From assembly GCF_002201515.1 (NCBI RefSeq), contig NZ_CP021421.1, positions 744,001 to 808,000 of the forward strand: a stretch of 64,000 nucleotides of DNA, read 5' to 3'. Origin of the DNA: Muribaculum intestinale (GTDB lineage Bacteria; Bacteroidota; Bacteroidia; Bacteroidales; Muribaculaceae). The notes under the pieces are model-generated. The model did not search any database. It saw only the letters and a list, made by a program, of their open reading frames with translations, and had not been told where the DNA came from. The translations under genes were made by a program, and so were the position numbers. Below are positions 32,645 to 41,808 of the stretch, piece after piece. How positions within the stretch are numbered: the first letter of the stretch is position 1; each line of letters starts with the position of its first letter.

Positions 32645-34016
32645 CCCAGAGCGAGGGGTTGAGCTTCTCTTTCTCTCGGCGAAGCTCAAAATGAAGGAGT
32701 GCGCGGTCGCCATCGTCGGGGTCAGCGAAAATCTTGCCGATAGCCTGACCCTGTTTCAGTTCCTGACCGTTGCGCACTGTGATGTCGGTCAGTCCGGCAT
32801 ATACCGTCAGATAGCGGCCATGACGCACCATCACGATAGTATTGTAGCCCGGCTGGCGGAATATCGCCGACACTTTACCGGCGAATACTGCTCGCGCGGT
32901 GGCTCCCGGCGAGGTCTCGATATCGATGCCGGCATTGTCGGTGACAACATGGGGCAACTCGGGATGCTGATGCCGTCCGAAGGGGCGTACTATGCGGTAA
33001 CGGCCACTCACGGGGAACAGCAGACGTCCCTTGTTGCTCTCAAACGTTCCGGAGAGCGAGCGTGTATCGTCGGCAGTAGCGTATGTGCGCTGTTTGGCAG
33101 CCGGGGCCGGTATGGATTTCTTGCTGTCGGAGGCTGTTTTGGATGCAGCCGACTCCGATGGGCGTCCTGCAGCTTTAGCCTGTTGCTGTTTCTTCTCTGC
33201 GGCGAGCTGACGGCGGCGCGCTTCCTCTTCCTTGCGGCGCTGTTCTTCTTCCTGACGCCTCTGCTCCTCGGCAATAAGTCTTTCGAGCTCGGCTTCCAGG
33301 GCACGCGCCTTGGCCTCCTTGTCCTTGAGCACACGGCGCAGCGATGTGCTTTCTTTCTTGAGTTGCGCTACAATCTGTGTCGTCTCCTGTTGCGAAGTCT
33401 GTAGCTGCCGGCGCTCGCTGTCAAGCTCGGCAAGCGACGTTGCCCTCTGTGTCTTCACTACTGCAAGATGCTCCTTACGGCGACGTAATGTATCGGCCTG
33501 TGCCGCAAGTTCGCGGCTACGCCTCTCACGCCATGCCGACACTTCCTTGAGGTAACGCATGCGCCTGTAGCCCTGAGTGACTGTCTCGGCCGAGAATATG
33601 AATGCAAGCACCGAGGTCGAGCCACGCTGATGGTCGTGAATCCTGCGAACCATACGGGCATAACTCTCGCGCATCGTGCCGAGACGCCTTTCGAGCGCTG
33701 CTACAGAGTCGTTGAGCACTACTATGGTGCGGTCGATACTGTCAATCTGCGATGAGATGCGCGCAATCGTCCGGTTGCGTATGTCGATATCGGAACTGAG
33801 GGAGTCGAGTCGGTTGAGCGAACGCACTGTGCTGCGCCTGTTGGCTTCAATCTGCTCGGCTGTCTGTTGAATGGCGCGGCGAGTGTCGCTCTGCTCTTTC
33901 TTTACAGCACCTATTGCCCTTGGCTGCTGGCGCTGACGACGCTTGGCACCTCCGGCATCGGAAGCCGCGAGTGCGATAATAATGGCAGTGATAAGGAGAA
34001 TGGCAAAACGTCGCAT
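32637..34016 (-). CDS. EnvC-like murein hydrolase activator (degenerate M23)
   Basis: This 459-residue protein has a signal peptide (about 1-23), a long coiled coil rich in Arg, Glu and Gln (about 35-285) and a C-terminal LytM domain (about 330-459). The zinc motifs are incomplete: VTDNAGIDIE lacks the first His of HxxxD and LLHFELRR has only one His, so the domain probably activates amidases rather than cutting peptidoglycan itself. A linker rich in Lys, Ala and Ser joins the two parts. It follows the DUF4292 gene by 44 nt. The IS4 element is inserted exactly at its stop codon without changing the protein. Confidence 0.9.
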   Translation of the reverse strand: MRRFAILLITAIIIALAASDAGGAKRRQRQQPRAIGAVKKEQSDTRRAIQQTAEQIEANRRSTVRSLNRLDSLSSDIDIRNRTIARISSQIDSIDRTIVVLNDSVAALERRLGTMRESYARMVRRIHDHQRGSTSVLAFIFSAETVTQGYRRMRYLKEVSAWRERRSRELAAQADTLRRRKEHLAVVKTQRATSLAELDSERRQLQTSQQETTQIVAQLKKESTSLRRVLKDKEAKARALEAELERLIAEEQRRQEEEQRRKEEEARRRQLAAEKKQQQAKAAGRPSESAASKTASDSKKSIPAPAAKQRTYATADDTRSLSGTFESNKGRLLFPVSGRYRIVRPFGRHQHPELPHVVTDNAGIDIETSPGATARAVFAGKVSAIFRQPGYNTIVMVRHGRYLTVYAGLTDITVRNGQELKQGQAIGKIFADPDDGDRALLHFELRREKEKLNPSLWVK

Positions 34017-34060
34017 ATTGTGGGGGTAGGTCAGGTTGGGAGTCTTCTATACGGAGTGTG

Positions 34061-34918
34061 TCACAGTTCCTTGATAATCTTCATAAGCTGCGCGGAGGTG
34101 ACTCTCCGGAGTCCGGCGGTAGCGGGAGGGTCGACAGCAATCATGTCGTTCCATCGGGCGCTCCCCCACTTCCATGACACTTCGGCGGCATATGCTCCAC
34201 GAGGGGTGTCGATATCGAGGGCCACGTTGTCCATCACATTTCCTGCAGTGGTAATCGGCTCGGGGCCGGAATAGGATGCGGTGAATGAAACGCCGTGGTC
34301 TGCGGCCACTACGGCCAAAGCCGTGACTACTGAAGGGAGGTCGAGCACATAGCCGTAATCAGCCATCGGATGCTGTCGGCGCGGAAGGAGTCTTAATGAG
34401 CCGGAAGAGTTGTCGAGGCGCATTGCAGCGGAGTCGGCGAGAGTGACCGTAGAGCCTCCGGGGATGAATGGACGGCCCATCAGCATGTCCTGCAGGTTGT
34501 CGAGGTTGATCGGCAGACCGGAGGTCAGTTTCGACAGGCTCTCTGCAAGATATACTTTCTTCGGACGCGATGCCGCCACCACCGAGTCGGGTGTAAGCCA
34601 TACGCGTGCCACCTCGAATCCGAGCATGCGGAAGCTAAGGTCGATACAGCGTCCACGCACCATGCGTGCACGCGCACTGACCGACATATTCTTAGGCGAC
34701 ACAAGACGCAGGGTGACCGGCACGCTGACATCGGTCCAGTCGCGGTAGTTGTCGGTGATTGATTTCAGAGGCGACACCGCAGTAACAGTCGGCTGACCCG
34801 AAATTGACGGATAACCGTCGGACGAGACTGTTCCCTTAGAGGAACGGCATCCTGTAAAAACAGCTGCTACAAGCAACATGGCCGTAGCGGCATAAATGTA
34901 TGAAGATAATCGATTCAT
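34061..34918 (-). CDS. DUF4292 lipoprotein
   Basis: The protein has 285 residues from the ATG at 34918. A frame to 34951 would add an unneeded hydrophilic leader in front of the signal sequence. The lipoprotein signal is MNRLSSYIYAATAMLLVAAVFTGC with the lipid Cys at 24. The mature part is beta-rich and has the DUF4292 pattern (VPVTLRLVSPKNMSVSARARMVRGRCIDLSFRMLGFEVARVWLTPD). The family has been compared with LolA/LolB lipoprotein carriers, so a role in envelope lipid or lipoprotein handling is a reasonable inference. It lies between the TPR and EnvC-like genes. Confidence 0.86.
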   Translation of the reverse strand: MNRLSSYIYAATAMLLVAAVFTGCRSSKGTVSSDGYPSISGQPTVTAVSPLKSITDNYRDWTDVSVPVTLRLVSPKNMSVSARARMVRGRCIDLSFRMLGFEVARVWLTPDSVVAASRPKKVYLAESLSKLTSGLPINLDNLQDMLMGRPFIPGGSTVTLADSAAMRLDNSSGSLRLLPRRQHPMADYGYVLDLPSVVTALAVVAADHGVSFTASYSGPEPITTAGNVMDNVALDIDTPRGAYAAEVSWKWGSARWNDMIAVDPPATAGLRRVTSAQLMKIIKEL

Positions 34919-34975
34919 ATGTGATGTCGGATGTAATCTTTGCCATGGCACCGAGGTAATCGCACCCGGATAGAG

Positions 34976-36742
34976 CTACTTGAAGAAGAATGTCTTGTGG
35001 GCAACCTTGCGCTTCAGCAACTCGTTGTCGGGAGCGATTGAAAGGGCCTGCTGCCATAATTCGACGGCCTTTTCATGCTCGCCGTTCCAGAAGTATATGT
35101 CGCCTGCGTGTGAATACAGCTCCTCGGCGGGCTCCTTGACGAGGTCGAGGGCCTGCTGTATGTAGACGAGCGCTTCGGTATATTTCTTCTGCTTAAAGAG
35201 AATCCAGGCGTATGTGTCAAGCGAGTTGATGTCATCTGGGCGCTCCTGAATCGTGCGATAACTCATACGCTCTGCCTTGTCGAGGTCGCGTCCCTCGACA
35301 GCGAGCAGGTAGGCATAGTTGTTGAGCGCGAGCAGATTGTCGGGATTTATGGCTATCGCCTGACGATAATGTTCCTCGGCCTGTTCCTTGTCATCGGCGG
35401 CAGAGTACATGTCGCCTTCGGAACTGAGCACCTCGGAGACGAACTTCACATCGCCTGAGTCAGCAAGCTCTATTGCATGCTCGAAGTCGGGAATAGCCTT
35501 GTCGTAATGCTTGGCCTGTCCGTGGCTTATTCCGCGCATGAAAGTAAGGTTGGCGCTTTCAGGATGATAGCCGAGAGCCCTTGTCGCCGCATCGACCGCC
35601 TTGTCGAACTCGTCGGTCTGGAGGTAAAGGCTCACAAGGGCACCCCACTTCCGCTCGTCGGAGGGGTCAATATCAAGGGCATATCCCACCTGCTCGGCGG
35701 CACCTGCATAATCGGATATGGCGAGAAGATAAGCATAGTATAGGTCGTGGACACTGACTTCGTGGGGATGCTGTTCGAGGAGCGAAGCAAACAATTCCTG
35801 TATACGAGGCTGTTGTGCGGGGTCGGGGTATAACTCGCGCACGTAGCTTGTCATTATCTCGAGCTTCGTGTCGAGGTCGAGACTCTCCATCTTGAGTGCA
35901 TGAAACACCTCGCGGTCGTAGGCCACACTATCGCCGGTGGTCTTGTAGAAATTGGCCCGCGAATAATAGGCAAGTCCCGAGGATGAGTCGAGCTCGCAGG
36001 CACGGTTGTAGTAGGCGAGCGCCGAGTCGTTTTCAGAGAACAGGGCAAATACATCTCCGGCAAATACATTGTTCTCGATGCTTCCGGGCGACGCCTCAAG
36101 CAGAGAGTGCACCTCAGCTATGGCCGAAACAGTATCCTGTGTGGAGAGATAGCTCTGTATCTTGCGCGATGACAAGGGAATGCTCTTGCCTTTGGCGCGC
36201 TCGATGCGGTTGTAGACATCGATAGTGCGGCTTACAGCGGCAGAGTCGCGGGTGAAGAACAGGGCATTCGCGAGACGGAGTGCAACCTCGGTCTTGGCCG
36301 GGTAGAGTGAATCGAGCTTATTCCACACACGCAGCGACTCATTGATATTCCCGATATGGTCGTTGACGGCACCATAGGCATACGAGGAGTAGTAGTCGGA
36401 CGGATTAAGGTCGAAATAATTCTTCATCAAGCGATATCCGTAGTCGAAGCGCGTGGAATCCTTTCCGGCAATCGACATTATATCGTAGCCAAGATAGTAG
36501 GCTGCGGCATGGTCGTCGGGGTTGAGGTCGTGGGCACGCTGCACCAGCGAGAAGTATGCATCATCATTTCCAAGGGCCTGCTGCCTTATCGCCTCCATGA
36601 ATATATAGTCGGCCTTGCGGCAGTCCGCTTCGGAAGGCTTGACGGTGTCGGTCTTTTTTGCCGACAGGGCCGTTGCCGTGACAGCCATCATGGCTATCAT
36701 GGCAAAGAATCGGACTGTATGTTTACGTATGGCTACGTGCAT
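34976..36742 (-). CDS. Tetratricopeptide-repeat periplasmic protein
   Basis: This 588-residue protein has an N-terminal signal segment (about 9-27, VRFFAMIAMMAVTATALSA). Most of the rest is TPR helices, with clear consensus units such as ALAYYNRACELDSSSGLAYYSRANFY, AIPDFEHAIELADSGDVKF and AEEHYRQAIAINPDNLLALNNYAYLL, about 14 repeats by eye. It would act as a protein-binding scaffold in the periplasm. It belongs to the conserved dut-TPR-DUF4292-EnvC order. Confidence 0.9.
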   Translation of the reverse strand: MHVAIRKHTVRFFAMIAMMAVTATALSAKKTDTVKPSEADCRKADYIFMEAIRQQALGNDDAYFSLVQRAHDLNPDDHAAAYYLGYDIMSIAGKDSTRFDYGYRLMKNYFDLNPSDYYSSYAYGAVNDHIGNINESLRVWNKLDSLYPAKTEVALRLANALFFTRDSAAVSRTIDVYNRIERAKGKSIPLSSRKIQSYLSTQDTVSAIAEVHSLLEASPGSIENNVFAGDVFALFSENDSALAYYNRACELDSSSGLAYYSRANFYKTTGDSVAYDREVFHALKMESLDLDTKLEIMTSYVRELYPDPAQQPRIQELFASLLEQHPHEVSVHDLYYAYLLAISDYAGAAEQVGYALDIDPSDERKWGALVSLYLQTDEFDKAVDAATRALGYHPESANLTFMRGISHGQAKHYDKAIPDFEHAIELADSGDVKFVSEVLSSEGDMYSAADDKEQAEEHYRQAIAINPDNLLALNNYAYLLAVEGRDLDKAERMSYRTIQERPDDINSLDTYAWILFKQKKYTEALVYIQQALDLVKEPAEELYSHAGDIYFWNGEHEKAVELWQQALSIAPDNELLKRKVAHKTFFFK

Positions 36743-36747
36743 CTTTT

Positions 36748-36759
36748 AGAGCTTGTTTA
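36748..36759 (-). repeat. Third copy of the TAAACAAGCTCT sequence
   Basis: The minus strand reads TAAACAAGCTCT one or two bases after the dut stop codon. It is identical to the first 12 bases of the copies at 22542-22556 and 26913-26927. Confidence 0.75.
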
Positions 36760-36760
36760 G

Positions 36761-37204
36761 TTAGTTGACGCCGGTATGCCCGAATCCGCCATCGCCGCGC
36801 ACAGTTTCGTCGAGGCGCTCGACGGGTTCCCAGTCGACACGTGTATACTCCTTTATGACCATCTGGCATATTCGCTCTCCGTCGTTTACCACGAACGGTT
36901 CATCGCTGAGGTTGATCAGTATCACCCCTATCTCTCCACGGTAGTCGGCGTCGACAGTACCGGGAGTGTTGACAAGTGATATGCCCTTCTTCAAAGCGAG
37001 TCCCGAACGGGGTCTTATCTGGCATTCATAGCCGTGGGGGAGCTGTATGTAGAGGCCGGTAGGGATGAGTGCACGCTGCATGGGCATGAGCGTAACGGGC
37101 TCTTTCAGAGATGCGCGCACGTCCATACCCGCCGAAGAGGGCGTTTCGTAAGTGGGAAGCTCGTGGCCCGATCGGTTGATTATCTTTACTTTAATATGTT
37201 CCAT
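36761..37204 (-). CDS. dut: dUTP diphosphatase
   Basis: This 147-residue trimeric dUTPase hydrolyses dUTP to dUMP and pyrophosphate. All five family motifs are visible, including [47 protein letters not shown] and the C-terminal GDGGFGHTG lid. It supplies dUMP for thymidylate and keeps uracil out of DNA, complementing the dCMP deaminase at 3783-4217. It leads the envelope gene run. Confidence 0.97.
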   Translation of the reverse strand: MEHIKVKIINRSGHELPTYETPSSAGMDVRASLKEPVTLMPMQRALIPTGLYIQLPHGYECQIRPRSGLALKKGISLVNTPGTVDADYRGEIGVILINLSDEPFVVNDGERICQMVIKEYTRVDWEPVERLDETVRGDGGFGHTGVN

Positions 37205-37221
37205 GATTGACCGTAGTTATT

Positions 37222-37229
37222 CAAAATTA
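37222..37229 (-). promoter_or_regulatory. -7 element of dut
   Basis: The minus strand reads TAATTTTG, 18 nt upstream of the ATG, giving a very short leader of about 12 nt. The -33 partner is not clear. Confidence 0.45.
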
Positions 37230-37363
37230 TGCGAAAATACGGAAATTTAACGTATTTACCTCATACTTGCTGTTTTTTTATATAAACACAACAATTCTGA
37301 GAATGTTTCCCGGGATATATGTCACCTCCGGACGCACACCATATTACTTATTTAAAACACAAA

Positions 37364-37416
37364 AAGGATGAATCATCTCCGACACCCTGAGCACTGGGGC
37401 GGACATGACCATCCTT
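37364..37416 (-). terminator. Terminator of dnaA
   Basis: On the minus strand AAGGATG pairs with CATCCTT, with an inner TCCG/CGGA plus C-run/G-run stem, and the hairpin is followed by TTTTTGTGTTTT. It lies between the dnaA stop (37442) and the dut promoter. Confidence 0.75.
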
Positions 37417-37441
37417 CATGTATATTTTTTAGTAATACTCC

Positions 37442-38833
37442 TTATACCGGAGTGGCTGTAAGCGATGCTTCGATTTTCTCTATATCAAGACGCAGGGCAG
37501 CCTCAAGCGACATGCGTTCCTCAATATTCTTCAAGGCATGGAGCACTGTGGCATGACTGCGCGACAATCGTGTGCCGATTGCAGTGACGGGCATCTTGAC
37601 ATGGCGCTTGGCGAGATACATCACCATCTGGCGCGCATCGGAAATCTCGCGCTTGCGGCTCTTGGTAAAGAGTTTCTCAGAATCGATGTTGTAGTAATCG
37701 CAGACTTTCTGGGTAACGATGTCGAAATTGACAGTCTTTTTCTGAATCTTTACGGCATTGCTGAGCACAGACTGGGCAAGGTCGATTGTAATCTCACGGT
37801 TGAGCACGGTAGCATGGGCAAGGAGGGACACTACGATTCCTTCAAGTTCGCGTATACTGTCGGTGACATTGGCTGCAATATATTCAAGTACTTCGGCAGG
37901 AATGTCGAGACCATCCTGAGATGCACGCTGACGCAGCACTTCGCGACGCAGATCGAAATCGGGGCTTTCAAGCTCGCATGTCATACCCCACTTGAAACGA
38001 GAGAGAAGTCGCTCGTGCATATCCTTCATCTCCGATGGCGCGCAGTCGCTTGACATTATTATCTGGCGCTGATTCTGGTGGAGGTGGTTGAAGATATGGA
38101 AGAATGCGCTCTGTGTGCCAGGCTTGTGCATGAGGTCCTGGATGTCGTCGATTATCAGTACGTCGATTGACTGATAGAAGGCAATGAAATCATTGACACG
38201 GCTCGGCTTGGCCATGGCGGCGGCAGTATACTGGCTCTCGAATAAGCGTGCCGACACGTAAAGCACCCGTGCCTGCGGGTTACGCTCCTTGATACGTATT
38301 CCAATTGCCTGGATAAGATGTGTCTTACCCACACCTGTATGCCCGAATACAAAGAGGGGGTTGAATGTCTTGCACTTCGGATTTGTGGCTATCGCCTCAC
38401 CGATAGAGCGAGCAATCTTGTTGGATACGCTTCCGCAGTAGTTCTCAAAAGTATATTTAGGATTGAGCTGCGAATCGAATTCCGGAGCGGCCTGAGCCTG
38501 AAAAGGATTGGCGGGATGGCGCTGCACGGCGGCACTCGGGCGTTCCGACTGTTGTGTGACCGCAGCCTCGGGAGCCTCCTTGACAGGATGATAGGAATAG
38601 AACAGTTTCACTCCGGCTCCATAGACACGCATCAAAGTCGGAGCGATGATACGCATGAAGCGCTCTTCGAGTTGCTCCACGAAGAATGCGGTAGGCACGC
38701 TCAAGGTGAGATTGCCGCCCTCAAATCCGAGCGACGTCACCGGGCGAAACCAGGTGTCGAATTGTTGCTGTGAAAGATTGTCTGCAAAAATCCTCAGACA
38801 CTCTTCCCATAACTGTATATGGGTCTTTTCCAT
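37442..38833 (-). CDS. dnaA: Chromosomal replication initiator DnaA
   Basis: This 463-residue protein has the four DnaA domains: an N-terminal DnaB/DiaA-binding domain (1-85), a Pro/Ala-rich linker (about 90-120), an AAA+ domain with Walker A GHTGVGKTHL and Walker B VLIIDDIQ, and a C-terminal DNA-binding domain with the DnaA signature DARQMVMYLAKRHVKMPVTAIGTRLSRSHATVLHA. It opens the replication origin in its ATP form. The ~640-nt non-coding region upstream carries several DnaA-box-like sequences. A TATTTTTG -7 box on the minus strand at 38945-38952 could give a leader of about 105 nt. Confidence 0.98.
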   Translation of the reverse strand: MEKTHIQLWEECLRIFADNLSQQQFDTWFRPVTSLGFEGGNLTLSVPTAFFVEQLEERFMRIIAPTLMRVYGAGVKLFYSYHPVKEAPEAAVTQQSERPSAAVQRHPANPFQAQAAPEFDSQLNPKYTFENYCGSVSNKIARSIGEAIATNPKCKTFNPLFVFGHTGVGKTHLIQAIGIRIKERNPQARVLYVSARLFESQYTAAAMAKPSRVNDFIAFYQSIDVLIIDDIQDLMHKPGTQSAFFHIFNHLHQNQRQIIMSSDCAPSEMKDMHERLLSRFKWGMTCELESPDFDLRREVLRQRASQDGLDIPAEVLEYIAANVTDSIRELEGIVVSLLAHATVLNREITIDLAQSVLSNAVKIQKKTVNFDIVTQKVCDYYNIDSEKLFTKSRKREISDARQMVMYLAKRHVKMPVTAIGTRLSRSHATVLHALKNIEERMSLEAALRLDIEKIEASLTATPV

Positions 38834-38944
38834 TTTAATGGTCGGTTGTAATTCTTAGAGGAAGAGGCACAGTGAGTAGACACGTCTAACTGTCGTGCGT
38901 GGAAAGAGGAGCCACATCCGTGGATTACGATAGCCATGAGAGAA

Positions 38945-38952
38945 CAAAAATA
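38945..38952 (-). promoter_or_regulatory. Possible -7 element of dnaA
   Basis: The minus strand reads TATTTTTG. No clean -33 partner is visible, so this is a tentative call. Confidence 0.35.
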
Positions 38953-39060
38953 TGGCAGGCTTGGAAAAATCCCGAATGGCGACAAGCCAATCTCCAAATA
39001 AAAAAAATGAACGGAAAATAGCCTCGGGGGCGTCTTTTCTACAATGCAAATTTCCCCCGA

Positions 39061-39471
39061 TTTTTTTACAAAAACAAACCGTAAAAAATTTGGAAATATC
39101 ACACCAAATACAAGTCAGGTGAATTTCAGGGATTTATCTTTTTCAGCAAAGTTATCAACATTGCAATGATGATAACTAAAGTTGATATTGATTATCAGAC
39201 CGTTAAGAACACAAGTTATCAACATTGATTAATCACACATATGCGTGAAACTTCATAATATCGCAAAAACAGGCATATAAGACGTGGAACACACCCCAAT
39301 AAAAAGTTATCAACTATTTAGAATGATTATAAATAACACATCTGGTATTGCATATTTGCGGACAACTTCTATAAAGTATAGATTACGGCAACTATAAACA
39401 AAAAAACAGTCGCAGAAAAAGATGCGGGATTAGATTCTACGACACAGTAAAGCTCTGTATAGTGGAAAAGA
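39061..39471. other. Candidate chromosomal origin (oriC)
   Basis: This AT-rich non-coding DNA upstream of dnaA holds TTATCAACA at 39152-39160 and 39216-39224, TTATCAACT at 39307-39315, and the one-mismatch reverse-strand forms at 39167-39175 (TTATCATCA) and 39180-39188 (ATATCAACT). They differ by about one base from the DnaA box TTATCCACA. A-tracts at 39061-39095 and AT-rich DNA at 39240-39420 could unwind. Position next to dnaA and the leftward direction of all genes from dnaA to the flippase support an origin. Confidence 0.6.
39152..39315. repeat. Cluster of five DnaA-box-like sequences
   Basis: Three plus-strand (39152, 39216, 39307) and two minus-strand (39167, 39180) near-copies of TTATCAACA occur within 164 bp. 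Confidence 0.6.
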
Positions 39472-39519
39472 ATATTGGCTGCGCCGCAACGCTTGGCAAC
39501 GTTACAACACAGCCAATAT
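39472..39519 (-). terminator. Hairpin 3' of the MlaD-like gene
   Basis: 10-bp arms ATATTGGCTG / CAGCCAATAT surround an inner region that can also pair (AACG/CGTT). It lies 19 nt past the stop codon and separates the transcription unit from the oriC candidate. Confidence 0.65.
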
Positions 39520-39537
39520 GTAATATCATCGAAAAAA

Positions 39538-40437
39538 TCAGAAAATCTTAATCGGGGGCACGTAGCGGCGTGGATTCTTTTTGAGATCCCACATTATACT
39601 GTCGAGTCCCATGGCCGCACCATTGATATGGTCGTATAACGAGCGATCGTTGAGCAGAAGGCCAACAGAATTGTCGGTACGGTTCATCTTGTCGGTGATG
39701 TCATTGAGATTTGACATAGTGCTGTCTATATTATCCATGGTAGACTTCAGCGGAATTGTCTTAAGCTCGGCGGAGAGTACCGCAAGGTCAGCCGTTATAG
39801 AGTCGAGATTGTGGGCTACGCCGTCGACAGTCTTCATCGTAGCCGGCATGGTAGCCATAGTGCGGTTGAGATAGAGAGTAGTCGCCTGAAGGTTGGCGGT
39901 AATGGCGTCAAGACGCTTTACCGACTGGAGGAGTGCGGAATCTCCGACAAGCCTGTTGACCGAAGTGAGCAGCGAATCTACTTTAGGTACAATAGCGCTC
40001 ACTGAAGGCATCAGATTGGTCGATACATCTTTCATAAGCGAGGGTGCGTTGCCTCCTTCCAGGCGGTCGCCGACCTTGCAGAAGCCAGAAGCCGTAGAGA
40101 ATTCGAGCACAATCGAAGCCGACCCGAGGAGGTCGGATGAAATCATGGCCTTGGAGCCTGCGGGTATACGGAGCTGCTTGTCAAGACTCATCTCGACAAG
40201 CACATGGCCGGGATTGTCATATTCGTAGTTGATTTCGCGCACCTGACCTACTTTCAGACCGTTGAGAGTAACAGGCGATGACACACTCAGCCCTGCTACA
40301 TTAGTATATGAGGCATAGTAGTAATTGGCGGCCTTGAATATATTGATACCTTTGAGATAATTGATGCCGAAGAAGAGCACCAGAGCAGCAATGAGCACCG
40401 ACAGTCCGATGGTCAGTTCGTGGGAGAAACGTTTCAT
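39538..40437 (-). CDS. MCE/MlaD-family lipid-transport protein
   Basis: This 299-residue protein has an N-terminal membrane anchor (about 8-27, ELTIGLSVLIAALVLFFGINYL), an MCE domain (about 38-115, with NVAGLSVSSPVTLNGLKVGQVREI) and a long helical tail (about 140-280) containing many Leu, Asp and Thr residues. MlaD-like proteins form hexameric rings that move phospholipids between the inner and outer membranes. No mla ATPase or permease gene is adjacent. It follows the amidase gene on the same strand with a 72-nt gap, a pairing common in Bacteroidetes. Confidence 0.9.
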   Translation of the reverse strand: MKRFSHELTIGLSVLIAALVLFFGINYLKGINIFKAANYYYASYTNVAGLSVSSPVTLNGLKVGQVREINYEYDNPGHVLVEMSLDKQLRIPAGSKAMISSDLLGSASIVLEFSTASGFCKVGDRLEGGNAPSLMKDVSTNLMPSVSAIVPKVDSLLTSVNRLVGDSALLQSVKRLDAITANLQATTLYLNRTMATMPATMKTVDGVAHNLDSITADLAVLSAELKTIPLKSTMDNIDSTMSNLNDITDKMNRTDNSVGLLLNDRSLYDHINGAAMGLDSIMWDLKKNPRRYVPPIKIF

Positions 40438-40509
40438 ATCACTATTTTCGAATCTTGTTCTTTGATATTTTGGTACGGAAGGGAAATATATTATTATGTA
40501 TAAACAAAT

Positions 40510-41670
40510 TTATCTGACTCGTTGGCCGTCGACGACTGTAATAATAAATGCGTCGGGAAATTTCTTACGAAGTTGGGCGAGGCTTCGGCGGGCCGCCTGC
40601 ATATCCGGGAGGTCGGGTGAGGTATATTTCCAAAGTTTGCCATCGCGATACTCTACATAATCGGATACACCCTTGAGCTTTGTGGAACCGTTAGCTACCC
40701 GCGAGGGACTTGTCATGAACTGCACGCGATAGCACCGCTTGCCTGAGGCAGAGACTCCCGATTGGACGGAGGAGGCATTTGCATCACCGGAGGGAACAGC
40801 GGCAGATGCCTGAGGAGTGGATTCCACGTCTACTTTAGTATTGCGCGACTTTTCATCCGATTTCTTTTCATTTTTCTTTCCTGAGGCAATATCGTAGGAG
40901 CGCTTATAGTCCTTAAAGGCATTGTATATGGCCTGGGCGAGTTTCTTCTGTCCGGACTCTGACGCCATAAAGGCCTCTGATGTCGGATTGCAGATGAAAT
41001 CAAGCTCGACAAGCACGGCGGGCATGCCGGTCTTGGCCAATACCCAGAATCCGGCCTGACGCACACCGTTGTCGGTACGCGAAGCCGTAGAGTGCAACTC
41101 TTTCTGCACTCTTCCGGCAAAATCGATACTTTGGTCGAGGTGTTTGTTCTGATTGAGTTCGAAGATTATATACGACTCTGTAGAGTTGGGGTCGAATCCG
41201 CAATAGCGCTCGGAGTAGTCATCCTCAAGCATCATAACGGCATTCTCGCGCTTGGCCACCGCGAGGTTTTCAGCGCTGCGGTGTAGTCCGAGGGTATATG
41301 TGGCGGCACCGTGTATGGTAGTGCGGTTGCGGGCTTTCTTGTCGACAGAGTTGACATGGACAGATATGAAGAGTGACCCTTTGGCATTGTTTGCAATGTT
41401 GGAACGCTCCTGCAGGGTCTTGAAATAGTCACCCTTACGCGTATAGACTACCTTGACATCCTTGTCGTTCTTTTCAATAAGGCCTCCGAGTTTGAGCACG
41501 ACACCGAGGTTTATGTCTTTCTCTTTTGCCTTGCGGCCTATTGTTCCAGGGTCGTGGCCGCCATGGCCTGCATCAAGCACAACGACAAACGGTTCGGCTC
41601 CCCATGCGGCTACTGGCACAATGAGGCACACACACATATATATAATATGTAGAAATATACTCCTGAGCAT
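40510..41670 (-). CDS. N-acetylmuramoyl-L-alanine amidase (AmiC-like)
   Basis: The protein has 386 residues from the ATG at 41670. A TTG at 41685 overlaps the -7 box. It has a signal peptide (about 1-24) and an Amidase_3 domain (about 27-250) with the zinc motif VLDAGHGGHDPG, ISVHVNSVD, SYIIFELNQ and the catalytic Glu in VLVELDFICNPTSE. The C-terminal ~75 residues are SPOR-like (CYRVQFMTSPSRV...DAFIITVVDGQRV) after a Ser/Lys-rich linker. It cleaves peptidoglycan stem peptides at division sites and is a plausible target of the EnvC-like activator at 32637-34016. Confidence 0.92.
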   Translation of the reverse strand: MLRSIFLHIIYMCVCLIVPVAAWGAEPFVVVLDAGHGGHDPGTIGRKAKEKDINLGVVLKLGGLIEKNDKDVKVVYTRKGDYFKTLQERSNIANNAKGSLFISVHVNSVDKKARNRTTIHGAATYTLGLHRSAENLAVAKRENAVMMLEDDYSERYCGFDPNSTESYIIFELNQNKHLDQSIDFAGRVQKELHSTASRTDNGVRQAGFWVLAKTGMPAVLVELDFICNPTSEAFMASESGQKKLAQAIYNAFKDYKRSYDIASGKKNEKKSDEKSRNTKVDVESTPQASAAVPSGDANASSVQSGVSASGKRCYRVQFMTSPSRVANGSTKLKGVSDYVEYRDGKLWKYTSPDLPDMQAARRSLAQLRKKFPDAFIITVVDGQRVR

Positions 41671-41682
41671 AATTTTGAGGTA

Positions 41683-41690
41683 CAAAATTA
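41683..41690 (-). promoter_or_regulatory. -7 element of the amidase-MlaD operon
   Basis: The minus strand reads TAATTTTG, only 12 nt from the ATG at 41670, so the leader would be about 6 nt. An inverted repeat CAAATTGG...CCAAATTTG lies upstream at about 41726-41757. Confidence 0.45.
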
Positions 41691-41772
41691 AGAAAACATG
41701 TGCTAATTATGGCACGATATGCCGACAAATTGGACGTTAGCATCCAAATTTGGGGAATATATGACCAATAGA

Positions 41773-41804
41773 TTTGTGTTATAGCCTGCAAAAAACTATT
41801 TTTG
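41773..41804 (+). promoter_or_regulatory. Promoter of the GldB-like gene, possibly leaderless
   Basis: TTTG (41773-41776), a 20-nt spacer and TATTTTTG (41797-41804) match the consensus. Only four bases separate the -7 box from the ATG at 41809, so the transcript should begin at or next to the start codon. Confidence 0.65.
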
Positions 41805-41808
41805 CCGT

